Shown: in pieces, positions 1 to 7,953 of the stretch
How positions within the stretch are numbered: position 1 is the first letter of the stretch
How the letters are laid out: each line of letters starts with the position of its first letter
Assembly (NCBI GenBank): GCA_017882285.1
Contig: JADGPS010000025.1
Coordinates: 1-40,454, forward strand
Length of the DNA stretch: 40,454 nucleotides
DNA from: Paludibacter sp.
Lineage (GTDB): Bacteria > Bacteroidota > Bacteroidia > Bacteroidales > Paludibacteraceae
Direction of reading: 5' to 3'
Notes under the pieces: model-generated
The model's input: the letters and a program-made list of their open reading frames with translations, nothing else
Database searches by the model: none
What the model was told of the DNA's origin: nothing
Position numbers and translations under genes: made by a program

Positions 1-65
1 TAAAATTCCCCATTTAATTTTTTTATTTTCCATCTCTACTTATTGTTTAATAGTCGTTTATAATT

Positions 66-590
66 TTAATTTTCGTTCGGATCTTCGGGCGTTTTTAAAA
101 TCAATTGATAGAAAGCTAAATCCAACCACTTTCCGAATTTATAACCTGCTTGTTTTATCAAACCGCAAAATTCAAACCCTTCTTTTTCGTGTAACAGGAT
201 GCTTACCGTATTGGAAGCATCAATTCCACCTATAAGTACATGATAATCTTGTTCTTCTGCCTTTTTGATAATTTCTTTGAGTAAAACTTTCCCAGTTCCA
301 TGTCCGCGTCTATCATGCCGAACATATATCGAATGTTCCACTGTATATTTGTATGCCGGACGTACGCGAAACTGACCATAGGTAGCAAATCCCAACAACA
401 TATCGTTCCAATCGAAAGCTCCTATAATCGGATAATTTCCTTTCTGTTTGTCGGCATACCAGGCATACATCATGTCCATTGTCCGCATTTTATAATCGTA
501 CAAAGCCGTTGAGTTCAGTATTGCCTCATTGAATATTGCCAGAATTTCAGGCAATTGCTTTTCTGTACAGGGTTTTATTTGTAATTCCAT
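66..590 (-). CDS. GNAT N-acetyltransferase, phosphinothricin acetyltransferase (Pat/YncA)-like
   Basis: A 174-residue single-domain Gcn5-related acetyltransferase, expected to move an acetyl group from acetyl-CoA to an amine. The acetyl-CoA pyrophosphate loop is visible as RRGHGTGK at about residues 94-101, preceded by the beta strand HSIYVRHD. The YHVLIGGIDASN strand and the LHEKEGFEFCG stretch are typical of the Pat/MnaT branch, whose members acetylate phosphinothricin, methionine sulfone or similar amino acid analogues. No signal peptide or membrane segment is present, so it is cytosolic. It lies 67 bases downstream of the DUF421 gene on the same strand and may be co-transcribed. The family is clear; the substrate cannot be read from the sequence. 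Confidence 0.8.
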   Translation of the reverse strand: MELQIKPCTEKQLPEILAIFNEAILNSTALYDYKMRTMDMMYAWYADKQKGNYPIIGAFDWNDMLLGFATYGQFRVRPAYKYTVEHSIYVRHDRRGHGTGKVLLKEIIKKAEEQDYHVLIGGIDASNTVSILLHEKEGFEFCGLIKQAGYKFGKWLDLAFYQLILKTPEDPNEN

Positions 591-657
591 AAATAATGGT
601 TAATTAGTTGATTGGTTAACAAGTGAAAATAGTAAAGGTTTAAATGGTAAATAATTT

Positions 658-1185
658 TCATCCTTCCTGTTTGGTAAGGACTTTATGCGCTTGGCGTCGT
701 TTTACAGTTTTTTTCTGATATTTACTGGAGAGGATACTTATACTTCCATCCACTTCCATAATGGCCAGATCAACATCTTTGACTGATGCTACTCCATGTT
801 CCCGCACCGCTTCCATGAGTTCATCTTCGCTGATTTTTACATTTTTCATGTGCGTTTTCAGCATTTTCCCTTGATAAATCAGCATCGTGGCATCGCCTTG
901 TACTATCTTCCCAAACTTTGGAAAGCGATACTGAAGATACTTGAGTATATAATTGACAATGAACAACGAAGAAGCAGCTACCAGTCCGCCACTAAGGGTG
1001 GAATCCGGTCCCACCATGGCATTTTGAACGGAGTTGCTTATAAGGAGTATGAAAACAAGGTCGACGACCGAAAGTTGCGCCAGTTCCTTTTTACCAAACA
1101 GCCGAATGGCAATGACAATAAACAGATAAACTGCCAGTGTACTGACAATAATGCGGACATAATTGTTGTTAAGTAGTTCGTGCAT
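658..1185 (-). CDS. DUF421 (YetF/YcaP-type) membrane protein
   Basis: A 175-residue protein with an N-terminal block of about three hydrophobic segments (roughly residues 10-30, 40-58 and 66-85), followed by a soluble alpha/beta domain of about 80 residues. The IRLFGKKELAQLSVVDLVF stretch and the later KISEDELMEAVREHGV and VDLAIMEVDGSISIL segments are characteristic of DUF421 proteins. These are inner-membrane proteins whose biochemical role is poorly defined; some Bacillus relatives are linked to spore germination or stress. The length is a little short for the family (often 200-230), mainly at the C-terminus. It probably heads a two-gene unit with the acetyltransferase. Confidence 0.8.
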   Translation of the reverse strand: MHELLNNNYVRIIVSTLAVYLFIVIAIRLFGKKELAQLSVVDLVFILLISNSVQNAMVGPDSTLSGGLVAASSLFIVNYILKYLQYRFPKFGKIVQGDATMLIYQGKMLKTHMKNVKISEDELMEAVREHGVASVKDVDLAIMEVDGSISILSSKYQKKTVKRRQAHKVLTKQEG

Positions 1186-1199
1186 AATATTCGAATTTA

Positions 1200-1231
1200 C
1201 AAATTTACAAATTTACGATGTTTTCCTCAAA
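1200..1231 (-). promoter_or_regulatory. Possible promoter for the DUF421 gene
   Basis: On the minus strand a TAAATTTG -7 box (1207-1200) is preceded after 20 bases by TTTG (1231-1228), matching the Bacteroidota TTTG-N19/20-TAnnTTTG pattern. An extra TAAATTTG copy lies at 1215-1208. The predicted transcript would begin only a few bases before the ATG, so it would be almost leaderless, which lowers confidence. Confidence 0.3.
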
Positions 1232-1450
1232 AAAACTCCTCATCAACTTCATTAAATGAATCCATCGTTATCGTTAATAATTGAATGGCAAATGTAAAGA
1301 AAATTTATTAAAAGCCATCCAAACACAATGCAAATCTACTTTTCAATTCTATAGAAGAAATTTATGTTTTATCTAAAAATGGAAATTGAATACGTATCAA
1401 ATAAAAACTAAAAAAAAAAGATTATTAAAAGTTTAAAAGGCATCAAAAAA

Positions 1451-1482
1451 AGGTTTCACTTTGAAAGTGAAACCTTTTTTTT
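1451..1482 (-). terminator. Terminator of tRNA-Val
   Basis: AGGTTTCACTTT at 1451-1462 is perfectly complementary to 1464-1475, and A and T runs flank both sides. It starts two bases beyond the tRNA 3' end on the minus strand and is followed there by a T run, so it reads as an intrinsic terminator. The symmetry would let it work in both directions. Confidence 0.8.
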
Positions 1483-1483
1483 G

Positions 1484-1558
1484 TGGGCGTTGAGGGATTC
1501 GAACCCCCGACCCTCTGCTTGTAAGGCAGATGCTCTGAACCAGCTGAGCTAAACGCCC
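1484..1558 (-). tRNA. tRNA-Val (anticodon UAC)
   Basis: The minus strand folds as a 75-nt cloverleaf. The acceptor stem GGGCGTT pairs with AACGCCC, followed by discriminator A. The anticodon stem TCTGC/GCAGA encloses the loop CTTACAA, giving anticodon TAC for valine GUA/GUG codons. The T arm contains GGTTCGAATCC. The 3' CCA is not encoded. A promoter lies upstream and a terminator directly downstream, so it is transcribed on its own. Family and anticodon are read directly from the sequence. Confidence 0.96.
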
Positions 1559-1599
1559 GAAATTTAATCGGTATATATTACTTTTCTTCAAAAGTGTTG

Positions 1600-1630
1600 C
1601 AAAGATACAGCTTTTTTTATATTCTGCAAG
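1600..1630 (-). promoter_or_regulatory. Promoter of tRNA-Val
   Basis: On the minus strand TATCTTTG (1607-1600) follows CTTG (1630-1627) after exactly 19 bases, a good match to the Bacteroidota primary sigma consensus. The predicted start at about 1592 gives a 5' leader of roughly 34 nt before the mature tRNA. Confidence 0.6.
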
Positions 1631-1747
1631 AATTGAAATGATATTTTTTTGAAAATGGATCGAAAATTATCGTTGATTTCAGAATTTATACTTTCTTCAT
1701 TTCAATCTTTCGCATTCTTTATCTGATAATTTGCTCATTAAACTTCA

Positions 1748-1779
1748 TTTTCGGCTTTCAACAAAAAACAGTACCTTTG
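1748..1779 (+). promoter_or_regulatory. Promoter of der
   Basis: A TACCTTTG -7 box is at 1772-1779, with a weaker TTTTC at the -33 distance (1748-1752). Transcription starting near 1786 would give a 5' leader of about 95 nt before the der ATG. Confidence 0.5.
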
Positions 1780-1879
1780 CAACCGAAATATTTGCACCCA
1801 AAGTACAGCTTTGCGAAAACCTGAACTGAATCAAAACAAATGGAATGTAAACATCTAACTTATTAGATATAAAATAAAT

Positions 1880-3193
1880 ATGGGAAATATTGTGGCAATT
1901 GTTGGTCGCCCGAACGTGGGAAAATCGACCCTTTTTAATAGGCTAACCAAAAGCCGCAGAGCCATAGTAGATGACGAAGCCGGCACAACACGTGATCGCC
2001 AGTACGGTAAAAGCGAATGGGAAGGTCGTGAGTTTTCAGTTATAGATACAGGTGGATGGGTCGTAAACTCGTCGGATGTCTTTGAAGATGAAATCAAACG
2101 ACACGTGGTTTTGGCTATTGAAGAAGCTGATGTTATTCTCTTTTTAGTTGATATTCAAAATGGTATCACTGATTATGATTTGGAAGTAGCACAAATTTTA
2201 CGTGGTCATACAAAACCTGTGATGTTGGTTTCAAACAAAGCAGATACGTTTGAGTGGCAGTATAACGCAGCCGAATTCTATAAACTCGGATTGGGTGAAC
2301 CGCATGTAATTTCTGCAATAAATGGCTTGGGAACGGGTGATTTGCTTGATAAATTACTCACACATTTTAATCCGGATGTAAATGAAGAAATTGAAGAAGA
2401 TTTGCCCCGATTTGCAGTTGTAGGTCGTCCGAATGCCGGGAAATCTTCAATTGTCAATGCTTTTGTTGGCGAAGAAAGAACGATTGTTACTGACATTGCC
2501 GGAACTACGCGCGACTCCATTTATACCCGTTTCAATAAATTTGGACACGATTTTTATCTGGTTGACACTGCAGGAATTCGCAAAAAAGCAAAGGTCAATG
2601 AAGATCTGGAATATTATTCAGTGGTTCGATCCATTCGCGCTATAGAAAATTGTGATGTTTGTATTCTACTGATCGATGCAACCCGTGGTATTGAAAGTCA
2701 GGATTTGAACATATTCTCACTAATACAGAAGAATAAAAAAGGTTTCGTTGTTTGCGTAAATAAATGGGATTTGATTGAAAATAAAGAATCGAACGACATT
2801 AAGAAATACGAGGTTACCATTCGCGAACGATTGGCACCGTTTGTTGATTTCCCAATTATTTTCACTTCTGCCATTACTAAACAACGCATTCTGAAAGTGT
2901 TGGAAACTGCTGTGCAAGTATATGAAAATAAACAACGTAAAGTACCGACAGCCAAATTAAACGAATACATGCTGCCGCTCATCGAAAATTATCCACCACC
3001 GGCTTTAAAAGGCAAATATATCAAGATTAAATACGTGACCCAATTGCCAAATACTCAAATTCCGACATTTTTGTTCTTTGCTAACTTGCCGCAATATGTA
3101 AAAGAGCCCTATAAAAGGTTTCTCGAAAACAAAATTCGTTCAAAATATGAATTTACCGGAACTCCTATTCAGCTATTTATCAGACAAAAATAG
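1880..3193 (+). CDS. der: Ribosome assembly GTPase Der (EngA)
   Basis: A 437-residue double GTPase needed for maturation of the 50S ribosomal subunit. The first G domain carries GRPNVGKST (residues 9-17), DTGG and NKAD. The second begins with GRPNAGKSS near residue 182, followed by [11 protein letters not shown] and NKWD. The C-terminal KH-like domain runs from about residue 350 and includes the [14 protein letters not shown] segment seen in this family. Length matches other Der proteins. It has its own promoter and a strong shared terminator downstream. Nothing is unusual. Confidence 0.97.
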   Translation: MGNIVAIVGRPNVGKSTLFNRLTKSRRAIVDDEAGTTRDRQYGKSEWEGREFSVIDTGGWVVNSSDVFEDEIKRHVVLAIEEADVILFLVDIQNGITDYDLEVAQILRGHTKPVMLVSNKADTFEWQYNAAEFYKLGLGEPHVISAINGLGTGDLLDKLLTHFNPDVNEEIEEDLPRFAVVGRPNAGKSSIVNAFVGEERTIVTDIAGTTRDSIYTRFNKFGHDFYLVDTAGIRKKAKVNEDLEYYSVVRSIRAIENCDVCILLIDATRGIESQDLNIFSLIQKNKKGFVVCVNKWDLIENKESNDIKKYEVTIRERLAPFVDFPIIFTSAITKQRILKVLETAVQVYENKQRKVPTAKLNEYMLPLIENYPPPALKGKYIKIKYVTQLPNTQIPTFLFFANLPQYVKEPYKRFLENKIRSKYEFTGTPIQLFIRQK

Positions 3194-3207
3194 TCATGAA
3201 AATTCAT

Positions 3208-3251
3208 AAAAAAATGCTGCATCAGAAAACTTTCTGATGCAGCATTTTTTT
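3208..3251. terminator. Bidirectional terminator between der and the DUF4270 gene
   Basis: A perfect 21-base inverted repeat (3208-3228 with 3231-3251, 2-base centre) has a GC-containing core ATGCTGCATCAG and A/T runs at both edges. It sits 14 bases past the der stop and 16 bases beyond the end of the convergent DUF4270 gene, so it can end both transcripts. Confidence 0.9.
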
Positions 3252-3267
3252 ATTGTAATCGAAACTT

Positions 3268-4632
3268 TTAAAAACCACTGTAAACCATATTAAGCTTCAT
3301 CGGTGATGATGAGTTTTTCCCACTTCGAATCGTTACGGCACTCATTAAATATTGCTGTTTTACTGAAGTAATTGAAGTTGTTGTAGAAGTTGTTGTTGTG
3401 CCTACAGCTACCGGAATTAAACGCAAATTTAACGGTGGAATTGAACTGTTTTTGGGGGCATTTTTCAATTCATTTGCAATGAGTTTTGCCACATTAAATG
3501 TGTAATATTGTTCGTAAACACCTGTTGTTCCTATTTGCGTAGAATAATATTGTGCCAGTACAGAACAAGTGTCGGAAGGCAGTTCTTTGTTGTTAAAAAA
3601 ACGATCAATTGCCGATTCTTTAACTAACAATACATATTTTACAATCGGATGTAAGACGGTATCTTGTTCGGTATTTGTCACTTCAACTTTAAGTAAAGCG
3701 CTGTTTATTGTAAGTTTTTTGTCGTTTATACCGTTATTCAATCGATTTTTGATATTATTCAAAGGCAAAGTTATTTGAGTCTGTAAATTAGCGGGTGAAG
3801 CCAAATAATTCACTTCGCTATTCTGTGGTATCACACTTGCTCTGTCAGGATGCTGTATTCGATTTACCTGACGAACTTCAGAATTTGCAGGAAAAGACAG
3901 ATAATCATTTACAGTTGCCGTCGAATCTCCACCATAGATATTTTTTGTTTGATAATTATAATGATAGTAATACCTTAAATTTATCAAACCAATATTTAAC
4001 AAAGTAGAAGCACCAAAATTGGCAGTAATATACATTCCTTTAAAAAATCCCAGAAAATCATCTGTTGATTTAAAATGTGTGTCATTAAAGAACCGTTGAA
4101 TAAAATCACTTTTTAATTTAAATTCAATAGTCTTAGGGACACTGGTTTTCGCACCAGCCCTTATAATTCGTTCTCCAAGTTTTAAAGAACGATCAGTATA
4201 ATCAGATGGATTTACATTTGATGGATAAAAACTTGTATATGTGAAAGTTTGTTTGTTAATTTCATATATATTTAAATCTAAAGGTGATAATGTATCACCA
4301 AAACAACCAGTATAATACAGTATAATTTTAGCTGAATCAGGCACTGAATTAGGCGGAAATTTGAAGCCTTCAGGGCAATTTACCTGAGCTAAAATATCTG
4401 CCTGAGTTGTTCCAAACTTAGTATCGTAAAAAGTACCCAGTAAAAACGAATCGGGGCGAGAGAAAATTGATTCAACAAAAATTGTCTTTGATGATAAATG
4501 AAAAGTGTCAGTGCCAATCGTTATCTGATCTGAAGAAGGTTGAACTCCTTTCCCAATATCAGTAATGTTATCGGTACATGAATACACGAAAAATGACAAC
4601 AAAAAAAGCAAGATAACAGGATAAGCTTTCAT
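3268..4632 (-). CDS. DUF4270 family lipoprotein
   Basis: A 454-residue exported protein. The N-terminus has a lysine, a hydrophobic stretch and a lipobox VYSC with Cys19 as the lipidation site, so it should be a membrane-anchored lipoprotein. The GKGVQPSSDQITIGTDTFHLSS opening, the FLLGTFYDTKFGTTQADILAQ block and the beta-rich remainder are typical of DUF4270, a Bacteroidota family of unknown function. It follows the glycogen-synthase-like gene by 66 bases on the same strand, and I infer an operon. I recall the pairing of these two genes beside panC from other Bacteroidales, but that needs a database check. Confidence 0.8.
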   Translation of the reverse strand: MKAYPVILLFLLSFFVYSCTDNITDIGKGVQPSSDQITIGTDTFHLSSKTIFVESIFSRPDSFLLGTFYDTKFGTTQADILAQVNCPEGFKFPPNSVPDSAKIILYYTGCFGDTLSPLDLNIYEINKQTFTYTSFYPSNVNPSDYTDRSLKLGERIIRAGAKTSVPKTIEFKLKSDFIQRFFNDTHFKSTDDFLGFFKGMYITANFGASTLLNIGLINLRYYYHYNYQTKNIYGGDSTATVNDYLSFPANSEVRQVNRIQHPDRASVIPQNSEVNYLASPANLQTQITLPLNNIKNRLNNGINDKKLTINSALLKVEVTNTEQDTVLHPIVKYVLLVKESAIDRFFNNKELPSDTCSVLAQYYSTQIGTTGVYEQYYTFNVAKLIANELKNAPKNSSIPPLNLRLIPVAVGTTTTSTTTSITSVKQQYLMSAVTIRSGKNSSSPMKLNMVYSGF

Positions 4633-4698
4633 GTAAAAAACGGGGGAAAAGATTGACTTAATAGAAAGTTAAAAACTAATTGCATGATATGTGTGAGT

Positions 4699-5508
4699 TT
4701 AAATACTGTCATAAAAATTCACATAATCATCAGCATAATCTTCATCGTACTTATAGGGTAAGAATTTCATCTTTTTAGAGGCTATATATTTCAAAACTTC
4801 TTCATTTACTACTGCGCTTGATTGAATTACAGCATCCGAATAATCAATCGCCAATTTAGATAGTGCCACAAAATCAATTACTTTATCTTTTACCTGAACT
4901 AAATGCCTTTTTTCAATTCCTTCAAGTAAAAGTCTTTCGGAAAATAAACTGCGAAATGGCTTCTTAAATTCATCATTAAATAGCGAATAAACAACTTTAG
5001 AATGTTTGAAAAACGGATCGTCGTTGTAAGCTTTCTTAATGTACAATGGTGCCAAAGCAGTCATCCAACCCTGACAATGAATGATATCGGGGGTCCAACG
5101 CAGTTTTTTTACAGTTTCCATCACGCCGCGAACAAAGAAAATGGTTCGTTCATCATTATCTTCGTATTCTTCACCGGTTTCATCAGCAACGGTATTTTTT
5201 CGGTGGAAATAATCATCATTATCGATAAAATATACCTGCATTCGTGCCGATTGAATTGATGCTACCTTTATAATCAGCGGGTGATCGGTATCGTCAATAA
5301 TCAGATTCATACCCGATAATCTGATAACTTCATGAAGTTGGTTACGACGCTCATTAACAGCACCAAATTTAGGCATAAATGTGCGGGTTTCACGTCCCCG
5401 GTCTTGTACTGCTTGAGGTAAATACCTCCCCATATTCGTTAACTCAGATTCTGGTAAATACGGAAATATCCCTTGCGAAATATACAAAACTTTTGAGATT
5501 TTTTTCAT
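4699..5508 (-). CDS. Glycogen/starch synthase N-terminal (GT5) domain protein, probably not an active synthase
   Basis: A 269-residue protein resembling only the N-terminal Rossmann domain of GT5 glycogen synthases: VLYISQGIFPYLPE at residues 8-20, then FFVRGVMETVKKLRWTPDIIHCQGWMTALAP, which matches the DVVHxHDWHT region. True GlgA proteins are about 470-480 residues with a second nucleotide-binding domain, absent here. The ADP-glucose motif KTGGL after FP is replaced by PESEL (residues 19-23). Both changes argue against normal catalysis. The stop codon is followed by a separate DUF4270 gene, and I see no remnant of the second domain, so this looks like a stable short form and not a recent truncation. 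Role unknown. Confidence 0.75.
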   Translation of the reverse strand: MKKISKVLYISQGIFPYLPESELTNMGRYLPQAVQDRGRETRTFMPKFGAVNERRNQLHEVIRLSGMNLIIDDTDHPLIIKVASIQSARMQVYFIDNDDYFHRKNTVADETGEEYEDNDERTIFFVRGVMETVKKLRWTPDIIHCQGWMTALAPLYIKKAYNDDPFFKHSKVVYSLFNDEFKKPFRSLFSERLLLEGIEKRHLVQVKDKVIDFVALSKLAIDYSDAVIQSSAVVNEEVLKYIASKKMKFLPYKYDEDYADDYVNFYDSI

Positions 5509-5548
5509 GCTTTTTTGTCCGGATACTTATGAGATAAATTTCGGTATG

Positions 5549-5582
5549 CAAAGATATATAAAAAAAATCGGATATAAACAAG
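5549..5582 (-). promoter_or_regulatory. Promoter of the GT5-like/DUF4270 unit
   Basis: On the minus strand TATCTTTG (5556-5549) follows CTTG (5582-5579) after 22 bases. The predicted start near 5541 leaves a leader of about 33 nt before the ATG at 5508. Confidence 0.5.
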
Positions 5583-5886
5583 ATGCGAAGCTCAAAATGT
5601 TAAGCGTACTTATTAGAAAATGAACTTCTATTAAAAGCCTAAACATTCAAGAACAATCTATTGCACACACTTTCAATAGTTTGACTAAACTTTAACTACT
5701 ATCATTTACATTTCACCAATCTTCTATTTATAAAAGTTTAACCAAGAATTATTTATCGACTGTATTTCTCGATTTAAAACCTAAATTCGGATTTAATTTT
5801 TCAAATACCGCGTACTGATATAGAATTGCTTAACTTCATAAGTATATTAGTATCTAAAATCGAATGATTATACAAATAAGTTTTAG

Positions 5887-5894
5887 TATTTTTG
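5887..5894 (+). promoter_or_regulatory. -7 box of the panC promoter
   Basis: TATTTTTG fits TAnnTTTG and lies about 60 bases before the panC start. No clear -33 TTTG is visible at the expected distance, so the call rests on the -7 box and position. Confidence 0.4.
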
Positions 5895-5954
5895 CACCCG
5901 ATTTTTATGAACTGAAAATGTTGATTTTTTGCCATTGGTTTTAACCTGAAAATT

Positions 5955-6803
5955 ATGAAATTAATTCGATCAAAATTTGAATTATTGACTGATATACAAT
6001 TGCTTAAGTTCTTAGGAAAAACAATTGGTTTTGTGCCGACAATGGGTGCATTGCATGCTGGTCACATAGCTTTGGTTAAACGTGCAGTAGCTGAAAATGA
6101 TATTTGCATTGTCAGCATTTTCGTTAATCCTACTCAGTTTAACAATATCACCGATTTGGAAAAATATCCCCGAAATTTAGAACGCGATGCCAAATTGCTC
6201 GAAAATGCAGGATGTGAATTGATTTTTGCTCCTGAATCGGATATGATTTACAATTCAGACGAAATTAGCAACCGTTTTGAATTTGACTTTGGAGGACTCG
6301 ACACCGTCATGGAAGGTAAATTTCGTCCGGGGCATTTCAATGGTGTTGTTCAGATTGTAAGCAAATTTTTCCAATTAATTCAGCCCAATAAAGCCTATTT
6401 TGGCGAAAAAGATTTTCAACAATTAGCTATTATTCACAACATGGTAAACATCCTAAATTTTGATGTCGAAATTGTTGACTGTCCTATTATTAGGGAATCA
6501 AGTGGATTGGCAATGAGCAGTAGAAATGAACGATTAACTGCCGAACAATGTAAAAAAGCAGTGGAAATCTCTAAAGTTCTGTTTGAAAGTCGTAACTTCG
6601 CAGCGCAATTGTCACCAAAAAAACTGACTCGTTGGGTTATAAATAGAATTAATTCTGTGCCCGAACTTGAAGTTGAGTATTTCGAAATTGTAAATTCAAA
6701 AACTTTACAAACTCTTGTTTCATGGTCGGAGCCTGCAGTTGGCTGTATAGCAGTTTATTGCGGAGAAGTACGATTGATTGATAATATCAGATATATTAAA
6801 TAA
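5955..6803 (+). CDS. panC: Pantothenate synthetase PanC
   Basis: A 282-residue ATP-dependent ligase joining pantoate and beta-alanine to make pantothenate, the precursor of coenzyme A. The nucleotidyl-transferase signature PTMGALHAGH is at residues 28-37, followed by VSIFVNPTQF, the pantoate-site segment RPGHFNGV, YFGEKDFQQ and the KMSKS-like loop AMSSRNERL. Length is normal. panD, which supplies the beta-alanine, starts 59 bases downstream on the same strand, so the two last enzymes of the pathway are together. It heads the panC-panD-hisH-tgt-lptF/G run. Confidence 0.97.
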   Translation: MKLIRSKFELLTDIQLLKFLGKTIGFVPTMGALHAGHIALVKRAVAENDICIVSIFVNPTQFNNITDLEKYPRNLERDAKLLENAGCELIFAPESDMIYNSDEISNRFEFDFGGLDTVMEGKFRPGHFNGVVQIVSKFFQLIQPNKAYFGEKDFQQLAIIHNMVNILNFDVEIVDCPIIRESSGLAMSSRNERLTAEQCKKAVEISKVLFESRNFAAQLSPKKLTRWVINRINSVPELEVEYFEIVNSKTLQTLVSWSEPAVGCIAVYCGEVRLIDNIRYIK

Positions 6804-6862
6804 TTCATAATTGACAATTCATGATTGAGAATTTAAAATTGAGAATTGAAAAATTATAGATT
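6804..6862 (+). repeat. AT-rich ATTCATAATT-type repeat between panC and panD
   Basis: Directly after the panC stop the spacer contains degenerate alternating blocks such as TTCATAATTGACAATTCATG and GAGAATT. Related blocks occur after spt (34195-34225) and at the htpG 3' end (15274-15300). Confidence 0.45.
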
Positions 6863-7213
6863 ATGTTAGTACATGTTTTAAAATCGAAAATTCATAGGGT
6901 ATCAGTAACCGAAGCCAATTTGAATTATATTGGAAGTATTACTATTGACGAGGACTTGATGAATGCTGCCAATATAATAGCGAATGAAAAAGTGAGTATT
7001 GTAAACAACAATAATGGCGAGCGTTTTGAAACCTATGTTATTCCGGGCAAACGCGGATCAGGTATAATATGTTTAAACGGTGCTGCTTCCCGTTTAGTAC
7101 AACCAGGTGATATTGTGATTATTATGGCTTATGCATTGATGGAAATGGAAGAAGCCAGAACATTCAAACCGACCATCATTTTCCCCGATACTTCAACTAA
7201 CAAACTAATTTAG
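6863..7213 (+). CDS. panD: Aspartate 1-decarboxylase proenzyme PanD
   Basis: A 116-residue pyruvoyl enzyme that decarboxylates aspartate to beta-alanine for pantothenate synthesis. The self-cleavage site Gly24-Ser25 is visible in NYIGSITID; cleavage turns Ser25 into the pyruvoyl group. [10 protein letters not shown] and [21 protein letters not shown] match the family core. Length is usual for the bacterial enzyme. It probably shares a transcript with panC. Confidence 0.97.
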   Translation: MLVHVLKSKIHRVSVTEANLNYIGSITIDEDLMNAANIIANEKVSIVNNNNGERFETYVIPGKRGSGIICLNGAASRLVQPGDIVIIMAYALMEMEEARTFKPTIIFPDTSTNKLI

Positions 7214-7303
7214 AAAGTTTAAAAGTTCATTAAGTTAGAAAATTTTACTCTTTTCTTTCTACTTTACAAACTTTTTACTTTACAAACTTTTTACTTCTTA
7301 TTA
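7214..7303 (+). repeat. AT-rich imperfect hairpin with a 16-bp tandem duplication
   Basis: The panD-hisH spacer contains AAAGTTTAAAAGTT...AAGTTAGAAA, whose reverse-complement theme returns as TTTCTACTTTACAAACTTTTTAC. ACTTTACAAACTTTTT is duplicated exactly at 7261-7276 and 7277-7292. A similar arrangement sits between xseA and the S8 protease gene (37926-38020). Confidence 0.5.
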
Positions 7304-7891
7304 ATGAAAGTCGTAATCATCAAATACAATGCTGGTAATATTCGTTCCGTACTTTTTGCATTGGAGCGAATTGGCATAAATGCAATTGTTACAGACGATT
7401 ATGAAGAAATTCGTTCGGCTGATCGTGTGATTTTTCCAGGTGTTGGAGAAGCTTCTTCAGCAATGAAGTATTTGAAAAATAAAGGACTTGACAAACTCAT
7501 TTGCTCACTCACACAACCGGTATTGGGAATTTGTCTGGGGATGCAATTAATGTGTGCACACTCCGATGAAAATGATACTCAGTGTCTTGGAATTTTTGAT
7601 CAAAAAGTAAAACTCTTTCCAAAAGCCGGACTAAAAATTCCACAAATTGGTTGGAATAATATAACAGATTTAAAATCACCGTTATTCGAAGGGATAAGTG
7701 AGAATGCATATATGTATTTTGTTCATAGTTATTATGTTGAAAGTTGCGAAAATGCAATTGCCAAAACAAATTATATAATTGAATTCAGTTCTGCAGTTCA
7801 GAAAAATAATTTTTCAGCAGTTCAATTTCACCCTGAAAAATCCGGTGAAGTTGGTCAAAAAATTTTGGAAAATTTCATTAAAGGCTTTTAA
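7304..7891 (+). CDS. hisH: Imidazole glycerol phosphate synthase glutaminase subunit HisH
   Basis: A 195-residue class I glutamine amidotransferase. HisH hydrolyses glutamine and channels ammonia to HisF, which forms imidazole glycerol phosphate and AICAR in histidine synthesis. The nucleophile Cys77 lies in GICLGMQLM, and His176 and Glu178 lie in QFHPEKSG. The MKVVIIKYNAGNIRSV start and the PQIGWNNI and YFVHSYYV segments fit canonical HisH better than the paralogues used in sugar amination. No hisF, hisA or other histidine gene lies nearby; neighbours are panD and tgt. Its partner must be elsewhere in the genome. Confidence 0.9.
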   Translation: MKVVIIKYNAGNIRSVLFALERIGINAIVTDDYEEIRSADRVIFPGVGEASSAMKYLKNKGLDKLICSLTQPVLGICLGMQLMCAHSDENDTQCLGIFDQKVKLFPKAGLKIPQIGWNNITDLKSPLFEGISENAYMYFVHSYYVESCENAIAKTNYIIEFSSAVQKNNFSAVQFHPEKSGEVGQKILENFIKGF

Positions 7892-7953
7892 TTCAAGAAT
7901 ATAAAGCAAGAGTTAATGAATTCTTATTAAAACTCTCAACTCGTAACTAATTA

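Larger units (their letters stand above)
1559..1879. other. Intergenic region between tRNA-Val and der
   Basis: A 321-base AT-rich spacer between divergent transcription units. It holds the tRNA-Val promoter and the der promoter. No open reading frame or further structured element was seen. Confidence 0.6.
5509..5954. other. Divergent intergenic region upstream of panC
   Basis: A 446-base AT-rich spacer between divergent genes. Promoter-like boxes are seen at each end (5549-5582 minus, 5887-5894 plus). The central 300 bases show no open reading frame, strong hairpin or recognisable riboswitch. Confidence 0.5.

Noticed and set aside
796-1176. 126-codon plus-strand frame opposite the DUF421 gene
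   Set aside because: Antisense shadow; the minus-strand frame carries clear family motifs.
7892-7953. Possible preQ1 riboswitch before tgt
   Set aside because: The 62-base gap is filled by the short repeat family and shows no preQ1 aptamer features such as a C-rich loop with an A-rich tail.
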